Origin: Mangrovactinospora gilvigrisea
Lineage (GTDB): Bacteria > Actinomycetota > Actinomycetes > Streptomycetales > Streptomycetaceae
Length of the DNA stretch: 50,649 nucleotides
Assembly: GCF_001879105.1 (NCBI RefSeq)
Contig: NZ_MLCF01000144.1
Coordinates: forward strand, 1 to 50,649
Direction of reading: 5' to 3'
Both the position numbers and the translations under genes were made by a program. Under the pieces are notes generated by a model that was not told the origin of the DNA, ran no database searches, and was given only the letters and a program-made list of their open reading frames with translations. Shown here piece after piece: positions 12,240-21,105 of this stretch (within the stretch, counting starts at the first letter, position 1; every line of letters begins with the position of its first letter).

Positions 12240-12284
12240 CGATCGCGAAGACCCCGGCCCAGCGGGCCGGGGTCTTCGCGATCG
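12240..12284. terminator. Bidirectional terminator between dxs and the teichoic acid genes
   Basis: A perfect 21-bp stem (12240-12260 with 12264-12284) with a three-base AGC loop fills most of the 76 bases between the convergent stops. It should end transcription from both sides. Confidence 0.9.
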
Positions 12285-12307
12285 GGGCGACGGACCCCGG
12301 ACTGGAC

Positions 12308-14440
12308 CTAGGGGGCGTCGTCCGCCGCGGCGGTCTCGATGTCGGCGAGCTGGTCGTCGCCCTCGCCGTCGCCGGCGCCGTCGGCCGGCGTCATCGGGCG
12401 GTCGCCGCGGTCCTCCGCGGCCTGCTGGCGCTTCAGGCGCGCCTCGGACTTCGCCGCCAGCGCGGCGTTCGCCGCGTTGAAGCGGGTCTGCGCGTCCGGG
12501 TGGTCCGGCCCCAGCAGGTACTCCTTCAGCTCGTGCCGCGCCTCGGCCATCGGGTCGGCGCCGCCCTGCACCGCGGCGAGCAGCTCCGGCATCTCCGGCA
12601 CGCGCGGCGTGAGGATGTAGGCCGCCCGCGCCGCGGTGTTCTGCCGGCGGAACTCGTCCGCGCCGATCCGGGCGGTGTCCATCACCGCGATCGGCTTGCC
12701 GCTGGCGACGAAGTCCGAGACCACGCTGGAGATGTCGCTGACCATCGCGTCCGACTGGTTGAAGCAGTCGAACAGGTGCGGCCGCGCCCCCTCGACCGAC
12801 GCGTGCTCCCACGGCGCCAGGCTCCGCCAGAACGCCGCCTTCCAGCGCTCCTGGAGCTCCTCGACGCGCGCCTCGACCTCGGGCGGCAGGAAGCCGTCCC
12901 GGGACGCCACGGCCTCGTCCAGCGCCTCCAGGTTGCCGCCTGACGCGGCGTCGAGCAGCTGGTTCAGCTCGGCGTCGATCGAGGAGAGCTCGGCGCGGGC
13001 GGCGCGGCGCTCCTCCGCGGCCTTCGGGTCGGCGGCGTCCCGCTCGGCGGCGCGCTTGGCCGACGCCTCCTCCAGCATGGCGACGATCCGCTCGTGGACC
13101 TGCTTGGCCGCCGGGCTGCGGGTGCCGATCAACGGGTGCTTCTTGTACAGCACCCGCACCGGCTTCTCGGCCTCGAGCAGCGCCCTGACGATGTTCTCGC
13201 CGGCCACCACCGGCGACGCGCCGCCCGGCCCGTCCGTCCAGTTCTCCCAGGTGGGCGCGTACAGCACGGTGGGCATCTCGCCCGTCTCGTGCTCCGCGGC
13301 GGTGGTGATGCCGCGCAGCTGCGGGCGGCCCACCTCCACGATGTCCTCGTCGCGCACCCCGACCTCGGCGAGCGCGTAGCGGTCGCGGCCGGCCCGGCCG
13401 GCCGTCCACACCTCGTCGTAGGCCTTGGAGAACGGGTTGACGCTGGCGGCCTTGTCGCTGTCGCCGTGGCCGACGAAGACGTGCTTGGGGATGGGCTCGC
13501 GGATCATGTGCACGTTCTTGCCGACGTTCGCCGGGTAGAGCACCGTCCGCAGGCTGGTGGTGTCGAGGTTCATCAGGTGCACCGCGCTGGGCACGCAGAG
13601 CACCGGCACGCTGGTGGGGGCGAGCTGCGGCACCATGGCGCGCTCGCGCAGGATCAGCACCGGCCGCCCGCCGGTCCGCTTCAGCGTGTCGAGCCACATG
13701 TTCACCTGGTAGGCGGAATCACGGGAGCCCGAGAAGTAGACGGCGGTGTCCGGCCGGTACGTCCGCAGCCAGGTGTCGATGACCTCCAGCGCCTTCTCCC
13801 GGCCCACCGGGAGCTTCGACGGCCGCAGGTAGCCGGCCACCACCAGCACGGTGAGCACGGCCGCGGCGAGGGTGACCGCGAGGCCCGCGATGCCGGGCCA
13901 GATCGTCCTGGTGCCCGCGTAGACCAGCAGCCCGGCCATCGCCGGCAGGTCGAGGTGGAGCACCTTCTCGGCGCCGCGGCTGGTGAGCCAGGTCGGCGGG
14001 GCGTCCGGGATGCGCATCCCCGACAGGTCGATGTTGCGGGTGACCACCGGCAGCTGGCGCCGCCGGCGCAGCACGGTCAGGCCGGCGCCGTGCGCGGCCT
14101 GCAGCACGTAGAAGACGAGGAAGCCGGCGATGGCGGCGTAGAACAGGCCGTCGGTGCCGCGGCCCAGACGGGCCATCAGCAGCACCAGCATCAACTCGCG
14201 GGCGAAGAACCGCATGGAGATGCCGGCGCGGAACCGGCTGAGCAGCCGGATCAGATAGACGTTCCCCTCGTGGAGCCGCCAGTCGGCCAGATAGCTCACG
14301 GCCGCGGCTACGGCGAAGAGCCAGACGTTGGGAAGCAGGGCGCCGACCATCGTGCAGGTGTACCCGAGAACCAGGAACACGACGGCGGCCAGCTCCGATC
14401 CGCTGTTCACGCGGGCCAGGCGGATGGCTGACGACAACAC
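12308..14440 (-). CDS. Membrane-anchored CDP-glycerol/CDP-ribitol phosphotransferase-like protein (TagF type)
   Basis: A 710-residue protein. About six membrane segments occupy residues 15-205. A cytoplasmic domain resembling teichoic acid glycerol/ribitol-phosphate transferases (GT-B fold) follows: VFVGHGDSDKAA (321-332, the HG region), EVWTAGRAGRDRY, VLYAPTWENW (392-401), YKKHPLIG (432-439) and DAMVSDISSVVSDF (564-577). Between the last two motifs lies an Ala/Glu/Arg-rich, probably coiled-coil insertion (about 445-550) that normal TagF enzymes lack. The C-terminal 60 residues are acidic and disordered. The GTG at 14440 has AGGAGA ten bases upstream. It lies downstream of the CDP-ribitol synthesis enzyme, so it probably uses CDP-ribitol or CDP-glycerol to build a wall polymer. 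Substrate is inferred. Confidence 0.75.
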   Translation of the reverse strand: MLSSAIRLARVNSGSELAAVVFLVLGYTCTMVGALLPNVWLFAVAAAVSYLADWRLHEGNVYLIRLLSRFRAGISMRFFARELMLVLLMARLGRGTDGLFYAAIAGFLVFYVLQAAHGAGLTVLRRRRQLPVVTRNIDLSGMRIPDAPPTWLTSRGAEKVLHLDLPAMAGLLVYAGTRTIWPGIAGLAVTLAAAVLTVLVVAGYLRPSKLPVGREKALEVIDTWLRTYRPDTAVYFSGSRDSAYQVNMWLDTLKRTGGRPVLILRERAMVPQLAPTSVPVLCVPSAVHLMNLDTTSLRTVLYPANVGKNVHMIREPIPKHVFVGHGDSDKAASVNPFSKAYDEVWTAGRAGRDRYALAEVGVRDEDIVEVGRPQLRGITTAAEHETGEMPTVLYAPTWENWTDGPGGASPVVAGENIVRALLEAEKPVRVLYKKHPLIGTRSPAAKQVHERIVAMLEEASAKRAAERDAADPKAAEERRAARAELSSIDAELNQLLDAASGGNLEALDEAVASRDGFLPPEVEARVEELQERWKAAFWRSLAPWEHASVEGARPHLFDCFNQSDAMVSDISSVVSDFVASGKPIAVMDTARIGADEFRRQNTAARAAYILTPRVPEMPELLAAVQGGADPMAEARHELKEYLLGPDHPDAQTRFNAANAALAAKSEARLKRQQAAEDRGDRPMTPADGAGDGEGDDQLADIETAAADDAP

Positions 14441-14530
14441 GGGGAGGGTCTCTCCTGATCGTTGAGGGGCAGGGCGCAGGAGGCGCGGGGCCGCCGGCCC
14501 GCCGTGGAGCGGCCGACGACCCCAGAGACG

Positions 14531-15967
14531 CTACACCGGCTGCGTCGGGTCGGTACGCCGGACGTCGATCACATGGCCGGTCAGGCCGGACACCAGGACG
14601 TCGAGGGAGGAGCGGGCGACGTCCTCGGAGGCGAGCAGCGAGTCGGCCGGCTCCTCGCCGAACGCCTGGACGCGCATGGGGGTGCGGGTGCGCTCCGGGT
14701 TGACGCAGTTGACGCGGATGCCCTCCTCCGCCCACTCGTCGGCGAGCGCCTGGGTGAGGTTGACCATGGCGGCCTTGGTGGAGGAGTACAGCGAGTACTC
14801 GGCGCGGCCGCGGGTGTAGGAGCTGGAGGTGTAGAGGAGCAGCTGGCCGCCGGTCTCGGCGAGGTACTGGTGCGCCTCGCGGGCGATCTGCACGGGCGCC
14901 AGGTAGTTGACGCGCAGCGCCTCCTCGATGGTCTCCTCGTCGGTCTCGGCGAGGCGGCCGATGCGCAGCACGCCGGCGGTGTTGACGACGTAGTCGATGC
15001 GGCCGGACTCGTCGTGCGCCTTCTTCAGCGCGGCGCGCACCTCGTCGGGGTTCTCCACATGGGTGCCGGTGGTGGAGCGGCCCAGCGGGTAGACGGTGGC
15101 GCCGTAGGACTCGGCGAGCGCGGCGATGTCCGCGCCGATGCCGTAGGAGCCGCCGAAGACCACCAGCACCTTGCCCTCCAGCAGGCGCCGGTAGGCGGCG
15201 TCGTCGGAGGGGCGGGGGGCGTTGTGCGAGGCCAGCTGGAAGAGCTTGTCGGCGATGAAGATGTCGACCGGCTCGGTGACCTTCATGTTGTGGTCGTCGC
15301 CGTGGACGACGTAGATCGGCACCTCGGGGAGGTACTTCAGCACCACGCCGCAGTCGTCGGTGGCCTTGAAGTCCGGGTCGTCCGAGGCGACCTCGTAGGC
15401 GCGGCGGATGGTGGAGAGCTGGAAGGCCTGCGGGGTCTGGCCGCGGCGCAGCTTGGAGCGGTCCGGGATGGCGGTGATGCAGTCGTTCTCGGTGACGATG
15501 ATGGTGTCGGCCGAGGGGATGGCGACGTCGACGGCGCTGTACTCGTCGAGGGCCGTCACGCAGTCGACGATGATCCGCTCGGAGACCAGCGGGCGGACGG
15601 CGTCGTGGAAGAGCACCTTCAGCTCGTCGCCGGACTCGCCGAGGGCGGCGATGGCCTTCTTGGTGGTCTCGTTGCGGCTCGACCCGCCCGTCATGACCCG
15701 GCTGAGCTTGCTGATCCCGGCCTTCTTGGCGATCTTCTCGATCTCGTCCGTGTAGCCCTCGGTCATCATGACGACGATCTCGTCGACCTCGGAGCAGGAC
15801 TCGAACTCCGCCAGGGTGTGCTCGATGATCGGCTTGCCGGCGATCTTCAGCAGCTGCTTGGGGATCGACAGGCCGATGCGCTCCCCGACGCCACCCGCGA
15901 GAATCACGGCGGCGGTGCGCAGTCGCTTGTCTGCGGGCGCTTGGGCGGTGGCGTTCAGATCGGGCAC
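14531..15967 (-). CDS. Bifunctional ribitol-5-phosphate cytidylyltransferase / ribulose-5-phosphate reductase (TarI-TarJ type fusion)
   Basis: 478 residues in two domains. Residues 18-248 are an IspD/TarI-type cytidylyltransferase: AAVILAGGVGERIG with the IPKQLL lysine, HDAVRPLVS, and TEPVDIFIAD at the end. Residues 263-470 are a short-chain dehydrogenase: GGSYGIGAD nucleotide motif, NTAG, and catalytic Tyr394 and Lys398 in YSSTK. The layout is that of H. influenzae Bcs1/Acs1, which reduces ribulose-5-phosphate and activates the product to CDP-ribitol. It is followed after 90 bases by the TagF-like polymerase, supporting a poly(ribitol phosphate) pathway. The start is GTG 15967 behind a weak GAAGG. 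It is not IspD proper, which has no dehydrogenase domain. Confidence 0.85.
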   Translation of the reverse strand: MPDLNATAQAPADKRLRTAAVILAGGVGERIGLSIPKQLLKIAGKPIIEHTLAEFESCSEVDEIVVMMTEGYTDEIEKIAKKAGISKLSRVMTGGSSRNETTKKAIAALGESGDELKVLFHDAVRPLVSERIIVDCVTALDEYSAVDVAIPSADTIIVTENDCITAIPDRSKLRRGQTPQAFQLSTIRRAYEVASDDPDFKATDDCGVVLKYLPEVPIYVVHGDDHNMKVTEPVDIFIADKLFQLASHNAPRPSDDAAYRRLLEGKVLVVFGGSYGIGADIAALAESYGATVYPLGRSTTGTHVENPDEVRAALKKAHDESGRIDYVVNTAGVLRIGRLAETDEETIEEALRVNYLAPVQIAREAHQYLAETGGQLLLYTSSSYTRGRAEYSLYSSTKAAMVNLTQALADEWAEEGIRVNCVNPERTRTPMRVQAFGEEPADSLLASEDVARSSLDVLVSGLTGHVIDVRRTDPTQPV

Positions 15968-16004
15968 GTGGAGCCTGCCTTCATGGGTCGTCGAGCGGAT
16001 CTGC

Positions 16005-16032
16005 GTGGTGCGGGGTGGTGCTTCCGCACCAC
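16005..16032. promoter_or_regulatory. Inverted repeat upstream of the CDP-ribitol enzyme
   Basis: GTGGTGCGG (16005-16013) and CCGCACCAC (16024-16032) form perfect 9-bp arms with a 10-base spacer, 38 bases before the GTG start. It is either an operator or a leader hairpin of the teichoic acid operon. Confidence 0.45.
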
Positions 16033-16106
16033 ATCATGTCCGCTTGGTGGACGCGCCGTAAATTCGGGGCCTTATCCCGGCCCAAAGGTGCGAGGTGCGC
16101 CAAACA

Positions 16107-16158
16107 CCCCGACACCCCACCTCACGGTCGGCGCGGCCGTTCGGATGGGGTGCCGGGG
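16107..16158 (-). terminator. Terminator of the fadA-fadB operon
   Basis: CCCCGACACCCCA (16107-16119) pairs with TGGGGTGCCGGGG (16146-16158) with one mismatch. It lies 37 bases past the fadB stop on the minus strand. Confidence 0.65.
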
Positions 16159-16195
16159 CTCGGGTCGGCGGCCGTGCGCCGCGGCGACCGTGCGG

Positions 16196-18340
16196 TCAGA
16201 CGGGGACGGAGGCGACCCCCGGCGCCAGGAACCGCTTGCCGGCGGCCCTCTCGGCGACGCCGGAGCGGTCCAGGTACGGCGTGATGCCGCCCAGGTGGAA
16301 CGGCCATCCCGCGCCCGTGATCATGCACAGGTCGATGTCCTGCGCCGCGGCCACCACGCCCTCGTCCAGCATCAGCCGGATCTCCTCGGCGACCGCCGCC
16401 AGCGCCCGCTCCCGGACCTGCTCCTCCGTCAGCACGGTGTCGCCGACCTTGAGCAGCGCCGCGACCTCGGGGTCGACGTCGTGGGTGAAGGGCAGGTAGA
16501 AGGCCTTCTTGCCGGCCTCCACCAGCCGCCCCAGGTTGTCGGAGGTGGCGAACCGCTCGGGGAACGCCTCGGCGAGGGTGCCCGCCACATGGTGCGCGAC
16601 CGCCGGGCCGACCAGCCCGAGCAGGTCGATGGGGGACATCGGCAGGCCCAGCGGGGCCAGCGCGCGGTCCGCCACGTCCACCGGGGTGCCCTCGTCCACG
16701 GCCCGCAGCACCTCGCCGAGGAACCGGGTGAGCACGCGGTTGACGACGAACGCGGGCGCGTCCTTCACCAGCACCGAGGTCTTCTTCAGCTTCTTGGACA
16801 CGGCGAACGCGGTGGCCAGCGTCGCGTCGTCGGTCCGCTCGGCGCGGACGATCTCCAGCAGCGGCAGGATCGCCACCGGGTTGAAGAAGTGGAAGCCGAC
16901 GACCCGCTCGGGGTGGGCCAGCTCCGCGGCCATGTCCGTCACCGACAGCGAGGAGGTGTTGGTGGCGAGCACGCAGGACTCCGGGACGATGCCCTCCAGC
17001 TCGGCGAAGACCCGGCGCTTGACGCCCATCTCCTCGAAGACGGCCTCGATGACGAAGTCGGCGTCGGCGAAGCCGGACTTGTCGAGCGAGCCGGTGACCA
17101 GCGCCTTGAACCGCTGGGCGGTGTCGGAGTTGATCCGGCCCTTGCCGAGCAGCTTGTCGATCTCGGCGTGGACGTAGCCGATGCCCTTGTCGATGCGCTC
17201 CTGGTCGACGTCGGTGAGGACGACGGGGACCTGCAGCCGGCGGATGAAGAGCATGGCGAGCTGACTGGCCATCAGGCCGGCGCCGACGATGCCCACCTTG
17301 CCGACCGGCCGGGCGAGGTTCTTGTCCGGGGCGCCGGCGGGCCGCTTGGCGCGCTTCTGCACCAGGTCGAAGGCGTAGAGGCCGGCGCGCAGCTCGTCGC
17401 CCATCACCAGGTCGGCGAGGGCGGCGGTCTCGGCGTCGAAGCCGGCCTGCCGGGCGGCGGCGTCGCCGGGGACGGCGGCGCGGGCCGCGTCGATGATCTC
17501 CAGGGCCCGGTAGGGCGCCGGGGCGGCGCCGCCGACCTTCGCGTCGGCGATGGAGCGGCCGCGGGCGACCGCCGCGTCCCAGCCGGCGCCGCGGTCGATC
17601 TCCGGCCGCTCGACCGTCTCCTCGCCCTTCAGCACCCGGCCGGCCCAGGCCAGCGACTGCTCCAGGAAGTCGGCCGGCTCCAGCAGGACGTCGGCGATGC
17701 CGAGCTTGCGCACCTGCGGGCCGCGCAGCTGGCGGTTGGTGTTGAGGGCGTTCTCGATGATCACCGTGACGGCGTTCTCCGGCCCGATGAGGTTGGGCAG
17801 CAGGGTGCAGCCGCCCCAGCCGGGCACCAGGCCGAGGAAGCACTCGGGCAGCGACATCGCGGGCAGCGCGGAGCTGACGGTGCGGTAGTCGCAGTAGAGC
17901 CCGATCTCCAGGCCGCCGCCCATCGCCGCGCCGTTGTAGAAGGCGAAGGTGGGCACGTGCAGGTCGGAGAGCTTGCTGAAGACCTCGTGGCCGGCCCGGC
18001 CGATCTCCTCGATCTGGCCGCGCTCGCGGGCCGAGCCGACGGCCTTGAGGTCGGCGCCGACGGCGAAGATGAACGGCTTGCCGGTGACGGCGACGGCCTT
18101 GATCTTCCCGGCGGCGGCGTCGGCGGCGATGCCGTCCAGCGCCTCGGCGATGTTGGCGAGGCTGCGCGGCCCGAAGGTGGTCGGCTTGGTGTGGTCGAAG
18201 CCGTTGTCGAGGGTGAGCAGGGCGAGGCGCCCGGCGCCCCCCGGCAGGTCGAGGTGGCGCACCTGGCCCTGCGTCACCACCTCGTCGGGGAAGGTGGCCT
18301 CGCCGCTGGCGCGGAGCTGCTCGATCAGTGTTCCCGTCAT
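16196..18340 (-). CDS. fadB: Fatty-acid beta-oxidation multifunctional protein: enoyl-CoA hydratase / 3-hydroxyacyl-CoA dehydrogenase
   Basis: A 714-residue alpha subunit. The N-terminal crotonase-type domain has the oxyanion-hole segment NGAAMGGGLEIGL (136-148) and the Glu pair Glu145 and Glu166. The NAD-binding domain starts at VGKVGIVGAGLM (346-357), followed by the 3-hydroxyacyl-CoA dehydrogenase C-terminal domains, with the conserved FHFFNPV segment. It hydrates enoyl-CoA and oxidises the 3-hydroxyacyl-CoA. The ATG at 18340 has AAGGAGG in front and lies three bases after the thiolase stop, so the two are cotranscribed. It corresponds to SCO6026. Confidence 0.94.
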   Translation of the reverse strand: MTGTLIEQLRASGEATFPDEVVTQGQVRHLDLPGGAGRLALLTLDNGFDHTKPTTFGPRSLANIAEALDGIAADAAAGKIKAVAVTGKPFIFAVGADLKAVGSARERGQIEEIGRAGHEVFSKLSDLHVPTFAFYNGAAMGGGLEIGLYCDYRTVSSALPAMSLPECFLGLVPGWGGCTLLPNLIGPENAVTVIIENALNTNRQLRGPQVRKLGIADVLLEPADFLEQSLAWAGRVLKGEETVERPEIDRGAGWDAAVARGRSIADAKVGGAAPAPYRALEIIDAARAAVPGDAAARQAGFDAETAALADLVMGDELRAGLYAFDLVQKRAKRPAGAPDKNLARPVGKVGIVGAGLMASQLAMLFIRRLQVPVVLTDVDQERIDKGIGYVHAEIDKLLGKGRINSDTAQRFKALVTGSLDKSGFADADFVIEAVFEEMGVKRRVFAELEGIVPESCVLATNTSSLSVTDMAAELAHPERVVGFHFFNPVAILPLLEIVRAERTDDATLATAFAVSKKLKKTSVLVKDAPAFVVNRVLTRFLGEVLRAVDEGTPVDVADRALAPLGLPMSPIDLLGLVGPAVAHHVAGTLAEAFPERFATSDNLGRLVEAGKKAFYLPFTHDVDPEVAALLKVGDTVLTEEQVRERALAAVAEEIRLMLDEGVVAAAQDIDLCMITGAGWPFHLGGITPYLDRSGVAERAAGKRFLAPGVASVPV

Positions 18341-18343
18341 GGC

Positions 18344-19579
18344 TCAGGCCTCCTTCTTGCCGTCGAAGTGCGGGTTCTCCCAGATGACGGTGGCGCCCAT
18401 GCCGAACCCGACGCACATGGTGGTGATGCCGTACCGGATGTCGGGCCGCTGCTCGAAGCGGCGGGCCAGCTGGGTCATCAGCCGGACACCGGAGGAGGCC
18501 AGCGGGTGGCCGAAGGCGATGGCGCCGCCGTACGGGTCGACCCGGTCGTCGTCGTCCTTGAGGCCGAAGTGCTCGGTGAAGGCCAGCACCTGGACCGCGA
18601 ACGCCTCGTTGACCTCGAACGCGCCGATGTCGTCGATGGTCAGGCCGGTCTTGGCGAGCGCCTTCTCGGTGGCCGGGACGGGGCCGTAGCCCATCACCTC
18701 GGGCTCGACGCCCGCGAAGGCGAACTGCACCAGCCGCATGCGGACGGGGAGTCCGTGCTCCCGCGCGAAGTCCTCGGAGGCGAGGACGGAGGCGGTGGCG
18801 CCGTCGTTGAGCCCGGCGGAGTTGCCGGCGGTGATCCGGCCGTGCGGGCGGAACGGCGTCTTGAGGGCGGCGAGGCCCTCCAGGGTGGTGCCGGGGCGCA
18901 TCGGCTCGTCGGCGGTGGCCAGGCCGTAGCCGGCGGGCAGGCCGGTGGCGGCGGCGCTCTCCGCGGTGCGGCGGATGGCGATGGGTACCAGGTCCTGCTG
19001 GATGATGCCGTCGGTGTACGCCTTGGCGGCGCGCTCCTGGCTGCGCAGCGCGAACTCGTCGGCGCGGGCCTTGGTGAGGGACGGGAACCGGTCGTGCAGG
19101 TTCTCCGCGGTCATGCCCATGAAGAGGGCGGACTCGTCGACGAGCTTCTCGGAGACGAAGCGCGGGTTGGGGTCGACGGCCTCGCCCATGGGGTGGCGCC
19201 CCATGTGCTCGACGCCTCCGGCGACGACGGCGTCGTAGGCGCCGACGGCGATGCCGGACGCGGAGGTGGTGACGGCGGTGAGGGCGCCGGCGCACATCCG
19301 GTCGATCGCGTAGCCGGGGACCGTCTTGGGCAGCCCCGCCAGGAGCGCCGCGGTGCGGCCGATGGTCAGGCCCTGGTCGCCGATCTGGGTGGTGGCGGCG
19401 ATGGCGACGTCGTCGATGCGCTCGGGCGGCAGGCCGGGGTTGCGGCGGAGCAGCTCGCGGATGCACTTGATGACGAGGTCGTCGGCGCGGGTCTCGTGGT
19501 AGATGCCCTTGGGGCCCGCCTTGCCGAACGGGGTGCGGACGCCGTCGACGAAGACGGCGTCCTTGACGGTACGAGGCAC
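18344..19579 (-). CDS. fadA: Acetyl-CoA acyltransferase (3-ketoacyl-CoA thiolase)
   Basis: 411 residues, the usual thiolase length. Cleaves 3-ketoacyl-CoA with CoA in the last step of beta-oxidation. The catalytic set is complete: the nucleophilic Cys in DRMCAGALTA, the His in FGHPLASSG, and the second Cys in TTMCVGFGMG; NEAFAVQ is also present. The GTG at 19579 is chosen because GGAGGAG sits eight bases upstream; the open frame reaches 21 codons further, to 19642, without a comparable site. First gene of the fadA-fadB pair, forming the alpha2beta2 complex seen in other bacteria. Confidence 0.94.
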   Translation of the reverse strand: MPRTVKDAVFVDGVRTPFGKAGPKGIYHETRADDLVIKCIRELLRRNPGLPPERIDDVAIAATTQIGDQGLTIGRTAALLAGLPKTVPGYAIDRMCAGALTAVTTSASGIAVGAYDAVVAGGVEHMGRHPMGEAVDPNPRFVSEKLVDESALFMGMTAENLHDRFPSLTKARADEFALRSQERAAKAYTDGIIQQDLVPIAIRRTAESAAATGLPAGYGLATADEPMRPGTTLEGLAALKTPFRPHGRITAGNSAGLNDGATASVLASEDFAREHGLPVRMRLVQFAFAGVEPEVMGYGPVPATEKALAKTGLTIDDIGAFEVNEAFAVQVLAFTEHFGLKDDDDRVDPYGGAIAFGHPLASSGVRLMTQLARRFEQRPDIRYGITTMCVGFGMGATVIWENPHFDGKKEA

Positions 19580-19673
19580 GGTGCTCGCTCCTCCGGAGTG
19601 GATGCGGGTTCGTAGGCCCATGCTACTCGCGGGTAACCGCAATTGGGAACGGGGTGCCGCCCGCGCCTGGGTG

Positions 19674-19689
19674 CCGGGCCCGCGCCCGG
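19674..19689 (-). terminator. Weak terminator hairpin after the RNase D-like gene
   Basis: CCGGGC (19674-19679) and GCCCGG (19684-19689) form a 6-bp stem with a CCGC loop, 23 bases past the stop on the minus strand. It is short and could be chance in such GC-rich DNA. Confidence 0.35.
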
Positions 19690-19711
19690 GGACCGCGGAG
19701 GGGCAAAGGGG

Positions 19712-20989
19712 TCAGGCGGGGGAGGTGAACGCCTGGGCGAGGACGGGGGCGACGAGCTGGACCTGCCACTGGCGCGCGCCGAGCGTGTCGAGCGCCTCGG
19801 CGATGCCCGCCCCGTTCGCGCTCGCCGGCGGCGCCCACGCGACACGCCGCACCAGATCCGGCGCGATGAGGTTCTCCGCCGGCAGGTGCCGCTCCTCCGC
19901 CAGCGCCGCCACCGCGGCCTTCGCCGCGGCAAGCCGCGCCGCCGCCTGCGGGTCCTTCTCCGACCAGGACCGCGGCGGCGGCGGCCCGGTCGGGGCCGCG
20001 GTGGCCGGCGGCAGCCCCGCCTCCGGCAGCATCCGGGCCCGCTCCACCGCGCCCTGCCACTGCTCCAGCCGCCCCCGCGGCATCCGCTGCCCCCAGCCCG
20101 GCAGCGCCTGCAGCGCCGCCGTGTCCTTCGGCATCGCCTGCGCCGCGGCGATGATCGCCGCGTCCGGCAGCACCCGCCCGGGCGACAGGTCGCGCTGGCG
20201 GGCGATCCGGTCGCGGGTGTTCCACAGCTCGCGCACCGCCGCCAACTGCCGCCTGCGCCGCACCTTGTGGACGCCCGAGGTGCGCCGCCACGGGTCCGTC
20301 CGCCGGGCCGGCGGCGGAGCCAGGGCGATGGACGCGAACTCCTGGTGCGCCCACTCCAGCTTGCCCTGCCGGCCCAGCTCGTCCTCGAGCGCGTCGCGCA
20401 GGTCGACCAGCAGTTCCACGTCGAGCGCGGCGTAGCGCAGCCACGGCTCGGGCAGCGGGCGCGTCGACCAGTCGACCGCCGAGTGCCCCTTCTCCAGCAG
20501 GAAGCCGAGCACCTGCTCGACCATGGTGCCGAGCCCGACCTTGGCGAAGCCGGCGAGACGTCCGGCCAGCTCGGTGTCGAAGAGCCGCGCCGGGTGCAGC
20601 CCCAGCTCGTCGAGGCAGGGCAGGTCCTGGTTGGCGGCGTGCAGCACCCACTCGGCATCGCCGAGGGCCGCGTTGAGGGAGGTCAGGTCGGGGCAGGCGA
20701 CCGGGTCGATCAGCGCGGTGCCGGAGCCCTGCCGGCGCAGCTGCACCAGATAGGCGCGCTGGCCGTAGCGGTAGCCGGAGGCGCGCTCCGCATCCACCGC
20801 GACGGGGCCGGTGCCGCCGGCGAAGGCCGCGACGACGCGGTCGAGGGCCGCGGGGTCGGCGGTGACGGGGGGGATGCCTTCGCGGGGTTCGAGGAGGGGC
20901 ACCGCCGAGGAGGCGGGGGGCGCCGGTTCGGCACCCGGTGCGGGGGAGGTGCTGGTCTTTTCGTCTCGTCGTTCGCGGGCGTCCGTCAC
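19712..20989 (-). CDS. Ribonuclease D-like 3'-5' exoribonuclease with HRDC domain
   Basis: A 425-residue protein. The DEDD exonuclease domain (about 45-220) shows GPVAVDAERASGYRYGQRAYLVQL (Asp and Glu pair), AANQDLPCLDELG and the YAALDVELLVDL block that supplies the last acidic residue. An HRDC-like helical domain (about 240-310) follows, then a Pro/Ala-rich linker and a second helical domain. RNase D trims the 3' ends of tRNA and other small RNAs. GTG 20989 is the first possible start, since a stop lies four codons upstream; the GGGAGG directly abuts it, so the spacing is unusually short. The layout matches the RNase D-like protein next to fadAB in other streptomycetes. Confidence 0.85.
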   Translation of the reverse strand: MTDARERRDEKTSTSPAPGAEPAPPASSAVPLLEPREGIPPVTADPAALDRVVAAFAGGTGPVAVDAERASGYRYGQRAYLVQLRRQGSGTALIDPVACPDLTSLNAALGDAEWVLHAANQDLPCLDELGLHPARLFDTELAGRLAGFAKVGLGTMVEQVLGFLLEKGHSAVDWSTRPLPEPWLRYAALDVELLVDLRDALEDELGRQGKLEWAHQEFASIALAPPPARRTDPWRRTSGVHKVRRRRQLAAVRELWNTRDRIARQRDLSPGRVLPDAAIIAAAQAMPKDTAALQALPGWGQRMPRGRLEQWQGAVERARMLPEAGLPPATAAPTGPPPPRSWSEKDPQAAARLAAAKAAVAALAEERHLPAENLIAPDLVRRVAWAPPASANGAGIAEALDTLGARQWQVQLVAPVLAQAFTSPA

Positions 20990-21105
20990 CCTCCCAGGTT
21001 ACGGGCTCCTGTCCACCTGACCGGATGCCTGTGTCGACGGGCCGCGCCGCGGGCGGCGCGACCGGCCTAGCGAAACGTTCCTCCGCGGCGCGATCAGCGG
21101 GGCGG

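Noticed and set aside
14531-15967. IspD of the MEP pathway, because dxs is nearby
   Set aside because: The C-terminal half is a short-chain dehydrogenase and the neighbour is a teichoic-acid-type transferase, which fits CDP-ribitol synthesis.
14462-19615. A 5-kb open frame on the plus strand across the tar and fad genes
   Set aside because: It is a by-product of high third-position GC in the real minus-strand genes. It crosses several gene borders and contains no domain.
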